From NCBI RefSeq assembly GCF_921292975.1, contig NZ_CAKLCM010000003.1:1178001-1242000 (forward strand): 64,000 bases of DNA, in the 5' to 3' direction. The position numbers were made by a program, and so were the translations under genes. Position 1 is the stretch's first letter. The number at the start of each line of letters is the position of its first letter. The stretch is from Vibrio hippocampi (GTDB lineage: Bacteria; Pseudomonadota; Gammaproteobacteria; Enterobacterales; Vibrionaceae). Below the pieces are notes generated by a model. It had not been told where the DNA came from and made no database searches. It saw only the letters and a list, made by a program, of their open reading frames with translations. Shown here piece after piece: positions 41,713 to 50,535 of the stretch.

Positions 41713-42468
41713 ATGACACAAGCATATAAACGATATTTACCCGTACTTACGCTGGCTATGATTTTACCTTTGTGGGAGTTGATCTGTTTTATTGGTTCGA
41801 TTCCATCCTACCTACTTCCTGCACCATCCGACATTGTAGAAGCCTTTGCCGCAGTGGATGCTGGACGTTGGTTAAGTCATCTATGGGCTACCCTCTATAT
41901 TGCCATTGCCGGGTTTATGCTCTCTGTAGTGGTCAGCATTCCAATTGCTGTTGCTATGGTTCGGTCTGAGTATCTAAACAAAACCATCTACCCTATGTTG
42001 GTCGTCATTCAATCGACACCTGTTGTCGCTATCGCGCCTTTATTGATTGTAATTTTAGGTACAGGTGACGCGCCAAGACTCGCCATCACATTCTTAATTA
42101 CTTTCTTTCCACTGGTCGTAGCGGCAACGACTGGGATGCAAGCGACACCGAAAGAGTTGATTGAACTTTCTAAATCGTTAAGAGCAAAGCCGAATCGAGA
42201 GATTTGGCAAATAAGATTGCCTTATGCCATCCCTTACATTTTTAGCGGTCTTAAAGTGGCAATCACACTTGCCATTATCGGTGCAGTGATTGCGGAATTT
42301 GTTGCAGCAGAAGAAGGACTTGGATACTTCATCCAGTTTTCGACTTCTTTCTTCAACATTCCACAAGCATTCGCTTCCTTAGTTGTCCTTTCAGGAATCA
42401 GTTTAGCCTTGTTCCATAGCATCAAACTGATTCAAAAAAGCTTTTTTAGCTGGAGCTTAGACAAGTAA
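41713..42468 (+). CDS. ABC transporter permease (SsuC/TauC/ThiX type)
   Basis: About 251 residues with six transmembrane helices and the EAA cytoplasmic loop (ELSKSLRAKPNREIWQIRLP). The ATG at 41713 follows GAGG by 5 bases; a GTG at 41707 is in frame but sits inside that site. With the two preceding genes it forms a complete importer. It ends 20 bases before the third structured leader, so read-through into the dioxygenase gene is possible in addition to any separate promoter. Confidence 0.92.
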   Translation: MTQAYKRYLPVLTLAMILPLWELICFIGSIPSYLLPAPSDIVEAFAAVDAGRWLSHLWATLYIAIAGFMLSVVVSIPIAVAMVRSEYLNKTIYPMLVVIQSTPVVAIAPLLIVILGTGDAPRLAITFLITFFPLVVAATTGMQATPKELIELSKSLRAKPNREIWQIRLPYAIPYIFSGLKVAITLAIIGAVIAEFVAAEEGLGYFIQFSTSFFNIPQAFASLVVLSGISLALFHSIKLIQKSFFSWSLDK

Positions 42469-42487
42469 AAATAAGATCAAATATTCA

Positions 42488-42547
42488 AGGAGTAGAAGCG
42501 GCAAATCCTTACGATTGGCATTGCTCCATTACTTAAATTTAATGGAG
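42488..42547 (+). promoter_or_regulatory. NMT1-like (xanthine-I type) riboswitch candidate, copy C, with Shine-Dalgarno sequestering helix
   Basis: AGGAGTAGAAGCGG, an AATC...GATT stem and GGCATTGCTCC form the aptamer (42488-42528), closed by GGAG (42489-42492) with CTCC (42524-42527). The same CTCC belongs to CTCCATTA (42524-42531), whose perfect complement TAATGGAG (42540-42547) contains the ribosome site of the dioxygenase gene at 42553. The two helices exclude each other, the layout of a translational ON switch. Confidence 0.75.
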
Positions 42548-42552
42548 ATAAT

Positions 42553-43530
42553 ATGACATACGCATTGGATGAACTAAACCTTGAATCCATCATAGGTCGT
42601 GAAGGGAGCATCGATAATCAGCGAGCAATCCCAGTCATCGACCTATCCGATTTTGAAAACCGCAGGGAAGAGATCAAGCAAGCCTTGTGGCAAGCCGCCA
42701 CCAAGGTAGGCTTTTTTCAGGTCAGTCACCACTCAATACCACTTGAACTTATTAACCGAGTTTTCAACCAATCTAAGCGTTTTTTTTCTTTGTCCACGCA
42801 AGAAAAGGGAAACATCGCACTGTTAGAAGGACAAAATGCAGGCTGGGAGTATAAAAACCAAATTCGTCCTTCCACAGGCACAGCCGATCAAAAAGAGTCT
42901 TATCAAGTCACGCTACCAAGAATGACCAATCTGTGGCCTGATCGCTTAATACTTCCTAGCTTCCAGTCAGATGTTTTACAACTTGAATATCAAGCTTGGA
43001 AACTCGGAATGTCTATTCTGTCATGTTTTGCTGAACAACTTGGAATGGAAAAGGACTTTTTTACTCAAGCACATGACCGCAACTCTAAGCACTATCAATC
43101 CACTCTACGCCTATTGCACTATTTACCACTAGAAGAAAGCTACATACCAAAACCTGGAATGTGGCGTGCTGGTGCCCACACAGATTTTGATTGCTTAACG
43201 ATGGTTTTTCAGAGAAACGGTGAAGGTGGACTGCAAGCTTGCCCAGGTAAAGATGCGCAAGACGAACAAACTTGGACAGACGTTCCTGCGACAGAAGAGG
43301 TCATCACCTGCAATATTGGCGATATGTTGATGCGTTGGAGTGATGACCAGCTTAAATCGACGCTTCATCGTGTGCAAATGCCTCAAACCGCTGGCTCCCA
43401 CAAAGCAAGATACAGCATGGCTTTCTTCTGCCAAGCAAATGCAGACCAGCTCATTCAAGGCAAATTGGGTAAATATAAACCTATGACTGCGGCAGAGTAT
43501 CTGCAGCATAGGTTGAGCGCAAATTTCTGA
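42553..43530 (+). CDS. Isopenicillin-N-synthase-type 2-oxoglutarate/Fe(II) dioxygenase (copy 2)
   Basis: A 325-residue paralogue of the enzyme encoded at 37013. It has the N-terminal DIOX_N part (IPVIDLSDFENR, GFFQVSHHSIP). The iron ligands are His and Asp in AHTDFDCLTMVF and the distal His in STLHRVQ; the 2-oxoglutarate Arg is in KARYSMAFF. The two copies differ clearly, so they probably perform different oxidations or act on different substrates. It has its own structured leader and GGAG site. It is followed 77 bases later by the deaminase gene. Activity on a purine or pyrimidine, as in thymine hydroxylase-type chemistry, is inference. Confidence 0.88.
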   Translation: MTYALDELNLESIIGREGSIDNQRAIPVIDLSDFENRREEIKQALWQAATKVGFFQVSHHSIPLELINRVFNQSKRFFSLSTQEKGNIALLEGQNAGWEYKNQIRPSTGTADQKESYQVTLPRMTNLWPDRLILPSFQSDVLQLEYQAWKLGMSILSCFAEQLGMEKDFFTQAHDRNSKHYQSTLRLLHYLPLEESYIPKPGMWRAGAHTDFDCLTMVFQRNGEGGLQACPGKDAQDEQTWTDVPATEEVITCNIGDMLMRWSDDQLKSTLHRVQMPQTAGSHKARYSMAFFCQANADQLIQGKLGKYKPMTAAEYLQHRLSANF

Positions 43531-43607
43531 TCAGTACTTTTGAGTGTATTTGTGGAATGAAAGTTAACAAATACTCTGATTTACAAAGCCAATAATAAGG
43601 ATTATTT

Positions 43608-44114
43608 ATGAACGTCACCCCACTAGACCTAGAGATGTTACGCAAAACGATCGCCATTTCTGAAGAAGTCGCCGCTCAGGGGATCCACCCGTTTGCAGCA
43701 ATACTGGCTGATAAAAACGGTAACGTGCTAATGGAGCAAGTTAATGCTTATCAGCCAGATCATGATATGACTGGTCACGCTGAGCGTGTATTAATGACTC
43801 GTGCTAGCAAAACATGGCGACCTGATTTTCTATCTGAATGCACTATGTATGTATCTGCTGAGCCTTGCTGCATGTGCGCTGGTTCAGCATATTGGGCAGG
43901 GTTAGGAAGAGTCGTTTACGCCTGTTCCGAGCATAGGTTAAAGCAGATCACAGGTAATCACCCTGAGAATCCTACTCTAGATTTACCTTGTCGGACCGTA
44001 TTCGAGTCAGGACAAAGAGAGGTTGAAGTTATCGGTCCATTATTAGAAGAAGAAGCTGCCAAGGTTCATCTGGACTTCTGGTGCCAAATATCACAGGAAG
44101 CCGAAGCCATTTAA
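43608..44114 (+). CDS. Nucleoside/guanine deaminase (cytidine-deaminase fold)
   Basis: A 168-residue zinc deaminase of the GuaD/TadA-like group. The zinc and proton-shuttle motifs are HAE in GHAERVLM and PCxxC in AEPCCMCAGSAYW. The sequence around WAGLGRVVYACS also fits bacterial guanine deaminases, which make xanthine and ammonia. That product would be the natural ligand of a xanthine riboswitch, linking this gene to the leaders in the cluster. Specificity for guanine rather than cytosine or a modified base cannot be proven by eye. A small perfect stem GTATTTGT/ACAAATAC lies upstream near 43551-43575. Confidence 0.88.
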   Translation: MNVTPLDLEMLRKTIAISEEVAAQGIHPFAAILADKNGNVLMEQVNAYQPDHDMTGHAERVLMTRASKTWRPDFLSECTMYVSAEPCCMCAGSAYWAGLGRVVYACSEHRLKQITGNHPENPTLDLPCRTVFESGQREVEVIGPLLEEEAAKVHLDFWCQISQEAEAI

Positions 44115-44147
44115 CTAAAGACAAAGGACAGGAAAGGAAAATACCAG

Positions 44148-44184
44148 GGACAGGCATATTAGAAGTCCATTATACTGCCTGTCC
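44148..44184. repeat. REP palindrome copy
   Basis: GGACAGGCA (44148-44156) and TGCCTGTCC (44176-44184) face each other across a 19-base spacer with partly paired inner bases. Further AAAGGACA pieces lie on both sides. It sits in the convergent space between the deaminase and ackA genes. Confidence 0.8.
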
Positions 44185-44231
44185 TTATAAAAAGGACATT
44201 AGTCAGCGCTAAACGACCCAGTATTAAAACC

Positions 44232-44261
44232 AAAAAAAAAGCGAGCACTAAGCTCGCTTTT
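44232..44261. terminator. Rho-independent terminator after ackA
   Basis: Stem AAAGCGAGC-ACTAA-GCTCGCTTT with nine A on the left, giving a T tract for the minus-strand ackA transcript. It can also stop the convergent deaminase transcript. Confidence 0.88.
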
Positions 44262-44282
44262 ACTATTTGATGTTAACGTCGA

Positions 44283-45476
44283 TTACAGTAGTTCAACCGA
44301 CTGCTGCGCGATAACGAACTCTTCATTGGTTGGGATAACCATCGCCACAGCGCCAAGCATTTCAGATTTACCGATAATACCCGCAGCGCCGAAACGTGCA
44401 TCAGCGTTGCCTGCTGCATCTTCAACGAAACCAAGTAGTGATAGGTTGTTTAGCACTTCACGACGGATGTCTAGTGAGTTCTCACCGATACCACCGGTAA
44501 AGATGATTGCATCAAGTTGAGAAAGAGGAATCATGTAAGAACCGATGTATTTAGCAACACGGTATGTGAATACCTCGAATGCTAGACGAGCGCCTTCGTG
44601 ACCCTCTTGCATTGCTTCTAGGATGCCACGCGCGTCTGAAGTTAGACCGGATACACCAAGGAAACCAGACTTCTTGTTGAGCGTGTCAAAGACTCGCTCT
44701 GGGCTCCAACCTTTCTTCATTAAGAACTCGATGACGCCTGGGTCAAGGTCACCAGAACGTGTACCCATCATAAGACCAGCAAGCGGTGTAAAGCCCATAG
44801 AAGTATCAACACTGACACCGTTGCGAATTGCACATACCGATGCGCCATTACCAAGGTGTACAGAGATGTAGCTTGATTCATCAATTGATTTACCTAGCAT
44901 CTTTGCAGCTTCGCGGCTAACGAAGTAGTGGCTAGTACCGTGAAAACCGTAACGACGAATACCATATTCTTTATATAGCTCGTTAGAGATTGCACCTGTG
45001 AATGCTTTCTCTGGCATTGTTTGGTGGAAGGCGGTATCAAATACTGCGAATTGAGGCAGTGATGGGAACGCTTCCATCGCAGCGCGGATACCGATAGCAC
45101 CTGCTGGGTTGTGAAGTGGTGCAAGGTCAGACAGTTTTTCGATTTCTGCAGTCACTGCTTCATCGATGCGTACTGTCGTCGTGAATTTCTCGCCACCGTG
45201 AACGATACGGTGACCAACAGCAACGATATCTTGTTGTAAGCCAAGCTCTTCAGTAAGACCAACAAGCTTACCAATCGCGATTTTGTGGTGGCTATCAGCA
45301 CCTTCAATCGCGATTTCTGTTTTCTCACCATTAAATTTCCAGCTCATACGAGACTCTGGTAGACCGAAGCACTCACCAAGGCCTGTTAAAACTGCTTCAC
45401 CATTTTGTGAATCGATAACGGCAAACTTAAGAGATGAGCTACCTGAGTTAATCACGAGAACAAACGAATTAGACAT
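44283..45476 (-). CDS. ackA: Acetate kinase
   Basis: A 397-residue acetate kinase (EC 2.7.2.1) interconverting acetate + ATP and acetyl phosphate + ADP in the cytoplasm. Motifs are VINSGSSSLKFAV at the start, FHGTSHYF, HLGNGAS and GTRSGDLDPG, and IFTGGIGENS near the end. The length is normal. No phosphotransacetylase gene is adjacent, unlike the usual ackA-pta pair, so this may be the second, stand-alone ackA copy that vibrios often carry. It is monocistronic between two terminators. Acetyl phosphate produced could also feed response regulators. Confidence 0.96.
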   Translation of the reverse strand: MSNSFVLVINSGSSSLKFAVIDSQNGEAVLTGLGECFGLPESRMSWKFNGEKTEIAIEGADSHHKIAIGKLVGLTEELGLQQDIVAVGHRIVHGGEKFTTTVRIDEAVTAEIEKLSDLAPLHNPAGAIGIRAAMEAFPSLPQFAVFDTAFHQTMPEKAFTGAISNELYKEYGIRRYGFHGTSHYFVSREAAKMLGKSIDESSYISVHLGNGASVCAIRNGVSVDTSMGFTPLAGLMMGTRSGDLDPGVIEFLMKKGWSPERVFDTLNKKSGFLGVSGLTSDARGILEAMQEGHEGARLAFEVFTYRVAKYIGSYMIPLSQLDAIIFTGGIGENSLDIRREVLNNLSLLGFVEDAAGNADARFGAAGIIGKSEMLGAVAMVIPTNEEFVIAQQSVELL

Positions 45477-45733
45477 GGGACATGATCCTGTTGCTGTGCA
45501 TGGATGGAAACGACTTCCTGTGTATTTGTATTATTATTAAAATTTTTTTGAAATCTTTCAACTTTCTTTTAAAAAAATATGCCATTAGGCGCCATTTTTT
45601 CTTGACCAAAATCAACATATGTTTTTTTTCGACATTGAAAATTAATCAGCCAAGCAACTAAAGCAACCAAGAAGCTAAGCAACCACTGATGAGAGTAGCT
45701 GCGCAGAGATGACCGTTTGATAACGGTCATGCA

Positions 45734-45764
45734 GAAAAAAACCGAGCCTAAGCTCGGTTTTTAC
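45734..45764 (-). terminator. Rho-independent terminator after deaD
   Basis: AAAACCGAGC-CTA-AGCTCGGTTTT, with A and T tracts on the two sides. A second perfect hairpin ATGACCGTT-TGAT-AACGGTCAT lies next to it at 45709-45730. No other gene is seen between 45477 and 45838. Confidence 0.85.
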
Positions 45765-45838
45765 TATTTATCTTGTTAACGCTTTATTTGATTAAAGCGG
45801 GTTGTTTGATTAAAGCTCGCTAATGCGAATTAGTCAAA

Positions 45839-47758
45839 TTAACCTTCGCTGCGACGGTTGCGTGAGAAGCTACGCTCGCCACGGTGGCTACCACGGTGAT
45901 CGCCACCACGGTTGCGGTCGAAGCGACGCTCACCATCACGACCGCCTTCACGACGGTTACCACCATCACGCTGACCATCGCGCTGGCCTTCACGTTGACC
46001 ATCGCGCTGACCGCGGTGACCTTGACGAGCGCCATCGCGACGTGCACCGTCACGACGACCACCGCCACCCTCACGGCGACCACGAGGCTCACGGAAGTCA
46101 GTGAACTCAACGACAACTGCGCCTGCTTCTTTTTGGCGAATACGCAGTTTACGCAGTTTACCAGCAACGTCTGAAGTCATCTGCTTAGGTAGCTGAACAT
46201 ACGTTGATTCACGGTCTAGTTTAATCGCACCGATAGAGCCTTTGGTCAGACCCAATTCGTTTGCTAGTGCGCCAACGATATCTTTAACCTGAACACCCTG
46301 CTCACGACCAACTTGCAGTTGGTAAGTATCCCAATCACCTTGGAAACGCTCACCGCCACGACGCTCACCATCACGACCGCCTTCACGACGCTCTTTACGA
46401 CGTTTTTTGTCGCGTTCGATGGCATCAATCATCGGATCTGCACCCACGTAGAATAGAGGACGCTTACCTTGCTGACGCTTAAGTAGAATCGCTGCTAGAG
46501 TCGTTGCGTCGATCTCTAGGTTCTCTTGTAGTTGTTCAACAAGCTCAGCAAATTTCTCAAGTGCTTTGTGCTCTTTCTCTTGCTCAAGTTCTTGACCAAG
46601 TTTCACTAGGCGAGCTTGTGCAACAACGTCGCGTAGCGGAAGTTGAATCTCTTCCATTGATGACTTAGTGACACGCTCAATGGTGCGAAGCATACGAATC
46701 TGGTTAGTACGAACCAATAGGATCGCTTTACCTTTACGTCCAGCACGACCGGTACGACCGATACGGTGGATGTATGATTCAACATCAAATGGGATATCGT
46801 AGTTAAATACGTGAGTAATACGCGGTACATCAAGACCACGAGCGACTACGTCAGTTGCAACCAGAATATCGATCACACCTTGTTTGATATGATCAACGGT
46901 ACGCTCACGTTGAGACTGTGGAATATCACCGTGAAGTGCTGACGCTTTGAAGCCACGCGCTGATAGCCAATCAGCTAGACGCTCTGTGTCTTGACGAGTA
47001 CGGACGAATACGATTGAAGCGTCGGTTTCTTCGGTTTCAAGTAGACGAGACATTGCTTCGTCTTTCTCTATACCTTTTACAACCCAGAACTGCTGTTCTA
47101 CTTTATCTACGGTGTGGTTTTTACCTGCAACGTCGATATGCTCTGGGTTACGTAGGAAACGCTCAACAATGTTTTTCAGCATTGGAGGCATAGTCGCAGA
47201 GAAAAGCACGCGCTGTGCTTCTGCTGGCGCTTGTTCCATGATCCAAGTTACATCGTCAACAAAGCCCATGTTTAACATTTCGTCTGCTTCATCAAGCACG
47301 AAAGTATGAACTTCATCTAGGTGTAGACGGTCACGGTTGATAAGGTCTTGAACACGGCCAGGAGTACCAACGACAACGTGAGCACCTGATTTAAGTGCAC
47401 GCATCTGGTCAACGATTGAAGCACCGCCGTAGATTTCAAGAACTTTAAGACCTTTGATGTCACGACCAAGGTTTTTCATTTCTGCCGCAACCTGAATTGC
47501 TAGCTCACGCGTTGGCGCAAGTACGATAGCCTGAGGCTTACGCTGGTTCAGATCGAGTTTGTTTAGTAGAGGCAGAGAGAAAGCGGCTGTTTTACCTGTA
47601 CCCGTTTGTGCTTTACCTAACGCATCTTTACCTGCTAGCAAGTGTGGAATAGCAGCAGCTTGAATAGGTGTTGGTGAAACAAAACCCATTCCGTCAAGAG
47701 CAGATAGAATAGCGTCGTTCAGAGCGAGTTCGCTGAACTGAATAGAAGAATCTTGCAT
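45839..47758 (-). CDS. deaD: ATP-dependent RNA helicase DeaD/CsdA
   Basis: A 639-residue DEAD-box helicase of the cold-shock CsdA type, acting in ribosome assembly and mRNA unwinding. Motifs are PTPIQ, QTGTGKT, PTRELA, VLDEADEML, SAT, DVVARGLDV and HRIGRTGRAG. After the core come a dimerisation region and a DbpA-like RNA-recognition domain (about 485-560), then a tail of roughly 75 residues rich in Arg, Gly, Asp and Gln (GQRDGQREGQRDGQRDGG). The tail's repetitive codons give long open frames on the other strand that are not genes. It is divergent from rnb across a 344-base leader. Confidence 0.96.
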   Translation of the reverse strand: MQDSSIQFSELALNDAILSALDGMGFVSPTPIQAAAIPHLLAGKDALGKAQTGTGKTAAFSLPLLNKLDLNQRKPQAIVLAPTRELAIQVAAEMKNLGRDIKGLKVLEIYGGASIVDQMRALKSGAHVVVGTPGRVQDLINRDRLHLDEVHTFVLDEADEMLNMGFVDDVTWIMEQAPAEAQRVLFSATMPPMLKNIVERFLRNPEHIDVAGKNHTVDKVEQQFWVVKGIEKDEAMSRLLETEETDASIVFVRTRQDTERLADWLSARGFKASALHGDIPQSQRERTVDHIKQGVIDILVATDVVARGLDVPRITHVFNYDIPFDVESYIHRIGRTGRAGRKGKAILLVRTNQIRMLRTIERVTKSSMEEIQLPLRDVVAQARLVKLGQELEQEKEHKALEKFAELVEQLQENLEIDATTLAAILLKRQQGKRPLFYVGADPMIDAIERDKKRRKERREGGRDGERRGGERFQGDWDTYQLQVGREQGVQVKDIVGALANELGLTKGSIGAIKLDRESTYVQLPKQMTSDVAGKLRKLRIRQKEAGAVVVEFTDFREPRGRREGGGGRRDGARRDGARQGHRGQRDGQREGQRDGQRDGGNRREGGRDGERRFDRNRGGDHRGSHRGERSFSRNRRSEG

Positions 47759-48102
47759 TGGGATCCCATTTACGTTGATTAATTAAGGTCCCACTAGCTC
47801 TACCAATTCCAAACCGATCCAAAGTCAAATAAAAACAATAACTTTTAGAGCTGATTCCTTTCAGATGCGGACGAGTAACAAATCGCATCAAGCCGTTAGG
47901 GACGTAACAAAGGGCGCAGATTATTCACCAATTGTATCCAAAAAGCTAGAAAAAATTGAAATACATCACAATTTTCTCCGCAGGAGGACGATTTAGCGTT
48001 AAATTTATGCACTTCGTCATTGGATCCTAGACCATTTTCGGCTAGGCAACCGCATTGGCATTGGGTATAGTGACTCCACTTTCATAGCCAAGATTAAGAT
48101 TC
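47759..48102. other. Divergent promoter/leader region of deaD and rnb
   Basis: There is no gene. The region contains the two opposed promoters. A long 5' untranslated leader for deaD, as is usual for cold-shock helicases, would fit, but no cold-box motif was confidently identified. Confidence 0.6.
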
Positions 48103-50100
48103 ATGTTTCAAGACAACCCGCTACTCGCGCAATTAAAGCAGCAAATCCAAGAAAATCTGCCAAAAAAAGAAGGCACTATCAAAGCTACCGAGAAAGGCTT
48201 TGGCTTTTTAGAAGTAGACGCTAAGACCAGCTTTTTTATTCCGCCTCCTTATATGAAAAAGTGCATTCATGGCGATAAAGTGGTCGCGATTATTCGCACA
48301 GAAAAAGATCGCGAAGTCGCTGAGCCTCAAGAGTTGCTTGAACAATCTATGGAGCGCTTTATCGGACGTGTAAAGCGAATCAAAGGCAAACTCGTTGTCG
48401 TGCCAGACCATCCTCAGTTAAAGAAACTGCAACTCAATGCCAAGACTCGTAAAGGTATCAAAGCAGACGACTTAAACGAAGGCGATTGGGTGGTGGCATT
48501 TTTGATCCAACACCCTTTAAAAGGCGACAACCATTTCTTAGTCGAGATCACAGACAAGATTACCGATACTGACGACAAAATTGCGCCATGGTGGGTAACG
48601 CTGGCACAAAATGACCTGCCGAACAGTGAACCCGCAGGGATCGAAGACTGGCAATGTAAAGACGATCAGGCTTTGGTTCGTGAAGACTTAACTCACGTTC
48701 CTTTCGTCACGATTGATGGCGCATCAACCAAAGATATGGACGATGCCTTATATGCGACGACTAACGCGAAAGGTGATTTCGAGCTAACGATAGCCATTGC
48801 AGATCCTACCGCTTACATTACGCCCGACGATGAGATGGATAAAGTGGCGCGCCAACGTGGCTTCACTATTTATCTACCGGGTCGCAATATTCCCATGCTA
48901 CCGCGTGATCTTGCTGATGATCTGTGTTCTCTGCATGAGGGTGAACAACGCCCAACGCTTTGCTGCCAAGTGACAGTAAGCCAAGACGGTGTTATTCAAG
49001 ACGATATTCGTTTCTTTGCAGCGAATATCCAGTCTCACGCTCGCTTGGTGTATGACCATGTGTCTGATTGGCTGGAAAATGGCAACAGCGAACAATGGCA
49101 ACCTTCTGAGCCGATTGCTCAAGTGGTTTCTGAGTTACATAAATTTGCTCAAGCTCGTGCGGCATGGCGTGAACAAAACGCGGTGGTCTTCCCAGATCGT
49201 CCAGATTACCGTTTTGAATTAAGTGAAGACAACGATGTTATTGCTATTCACGCGGATATGCGTCGCAGTGCCAACCGCTTAGTAGAAGAAGCGATGATCA
49301 CCGCGAACATCTGTGCCGGTCGTGTATTAAGCAAAGAGTTTGGCTTAGGCGTCTTCAATACGCATCTTGGCTTTAAAGCAGACAAGCTTAAAGATGTGTT
49401 GGAGTTGGTGAATCAAGATAAGCAAGGCGAACCGTACTCTGAAGAACAGTTGATTTCACTGGAAGGCTTTGCACAACTACGCCGTGAACTTGCTAGCCTT
49501 GAATCCAGCTATTTAGACAACCGTATTCGCAAGTATCAGGCTTACAGTGAAATCAGTAACCAGCCAGATGCGCACTACGCGATGGGATTGGATGTGTATG
49601 CAACATGGACCTCTCCGATTCGTAAATATGGCGACATGGTTAACCACCGATTGTTAAAAGCACATATCTTGAAACAAGAGCCAGTACAAAAGCCAGATGA
49701 TGCGTTGGGTGAAGAGCTTTCGATTCATCGCAAGCATCATAAGATTGCCGAACGCACAGTTGGTGATTGGCTATATGCTCGTACTTTGGTGGATGCTCCG
49801 CAACAAGGTACGGAATTTACTGCTGAAATCTTCGATATCAACCGTGCTGGTATACGCGCTCGTCTGATCGAAAACGGGGCTGGTGTATTTATTCCAAATT
49901 CCCTCGTGGTTGCCAATAAGCAACGTATCGAAAGCAACAAAGAGCAAGGAACCGTATCCATCGATAAAGTGGTTGAGATGAAACTGGGCGATCTGTTGAA
50001 AGTCACACTCGCAGAAGTGAATCTAGACACTCGCAGTCTTGTCGCAAAACCGGTCGTTCAATTTGCTGAGCCAGTAGCAGAGCAAGAACAACAAGCCTAG
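48103..50100 (+). CDS. rnb: Exoribonuclease II
   Basis: A 665-residue RNase II (EC 3.1.13.1), a processive 3'-5' exoribonuclease of mRNA decay. The order is an N-terminal cold-shock domain ([18 protein letters not shown]), a second cold-shock domain, then the catalytic RNB domain. The RNB domain has the metal-binding Asp cluster [20 protein letters not shown] and the segment [21 protein letters not shown]-terminal S1 domain ([19 protein letters not shown]) follows. The length matches RNase II (about 650) rather than RNase R. It has its own terminator and is probably monocistronic. Confidence 0.95.
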   Translation: MFQDNPLLAQLKQQIQENLPKKEGTIKATEKGFGFLEVDAKTSFFIPPPYMKKCIHGDKVVAIIRTEKDREVAEPQELLEQSMERFIGRVKRIKGKLVVVPDHPQLKKLQLNAKTRKGIKADDLNEGDWVVAFLIQHPLKGDNHFLVEITDKITDTDDKIAPWWVTLAQNDLPNSEPAGIEDWQCKDDQALVREDLTHVPFVTIDGASTKDMDDALYATTNAKGDFELTIAIADPTAYITPDDEMDKVARQRGFTIYLPGRNIPMLPRDLADDLCSLHEGEQRPTLCCQVTVSQDGVIQDDIRFFAANIQSHARLVYDHVSDWLENGNSEQWQPSEPIAQVVSELHKFAQARAAWREQNAVVFPDRPDYRFELSEDNDVIAIHADMRRSANRLVEEAMITANICAGRVLSKEFGLGVFNTHLGFKADKLKDVLELVNQDKQGEPYSEEQLISLEGFAQLRRELASLESSYLDNRIRKYQAYSEISNQPDAHYAMGLDVYATWTSPIRKYGDMVNHRLLKAHILKQEPVQKPDDALGEELSIHRKHHKIAERTVGDWLYARTLVDAPQQGTEFTAEIFDINRAGIRARLIENGAGVFIPNSLVVANKQRIESNKEQGTVSIDKVVEMKLGDLLKVTLAEVNLDTRSLVAKPVVQFAEPVAEQEQQA

Positions 50101-50141
50101 CCCCTTGACTTCAAACTCAGCTCAATACTAAACACAACTGC

Positions 50142-50168
50142 AAAGAGCCTTTCGGGGCTCTTTCTTTT
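50142..50168 (+). terminator. Rho-independent terminator after rnb
   Basis: AAAGAGCC-TTTCG-GGGCTCTTT followed by CTTTTT, about 40 bases after the rnb stop. Confidence 0.88.
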
Positions 50169-50214
50169 TATGAGCGTGATTCACACTGCTTCATAGACCT
50201 TGATTGCTTCATAG

Positions 50215-50270
50215 ACATAGCTTAATTAACATAGCTTCGTAAACATAGCTTCATAAACAGTGCTCCATTA
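50215..50270. repeat. 14-bp imperfect tandem repeat
   Basis: Four consecutive 14-base units: ACATAGCTTAATTA, ACATAGCTTCGTAA, ACATAGCTTCATAA and ACAGTGCTCCATTA, with diverged units on either side (50190-50295). It lies in the 435-base space between rnb and the convergent response-regulator gene. Apart from this and the terminator nothing else is seen there. Confidence 0.75.
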
Positions 50271-50535
50271 ATACTGCCTACTTCATTAATACAGCTGCTA
50301 CGATTAAATTGTTTGCAAATGATGCTTTCGTTGTTGATTAGCAATAATAATTCCTCGATAAAAAATCACTTCTCGCAAATAGAAAGCATCACTTGCTTAC
50401 AAATGACCATAATAATCTAGATTAAATACAGCAACCATGAGGGTTAAAGCTCGACCAACCCTGATTTTCTAAAGCAGTGATAAGTCATAAATTTTAAAAA
50501 GTGAGTTTTTAAAATCAAAGCTGTTTGCCTGAGCT

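Noticed and set aside
43551..43575. Stem GTATTTGT/ACAAATAC before the deaminase gene considered as a fourth riboswitch copy
   Set aside because: It lacks both conserved blocks (GAGTAGAAGCG and CATTGCTC) found in the other three leaders.
45820..46174. Open frames opposite the deaD tail, rich in Val/Thr or His/Arg
   Set aside because: They mirror the repetitive Arg-Gly-Asp-Gln codons of the DeaD C-terminal tail and have no start signals.
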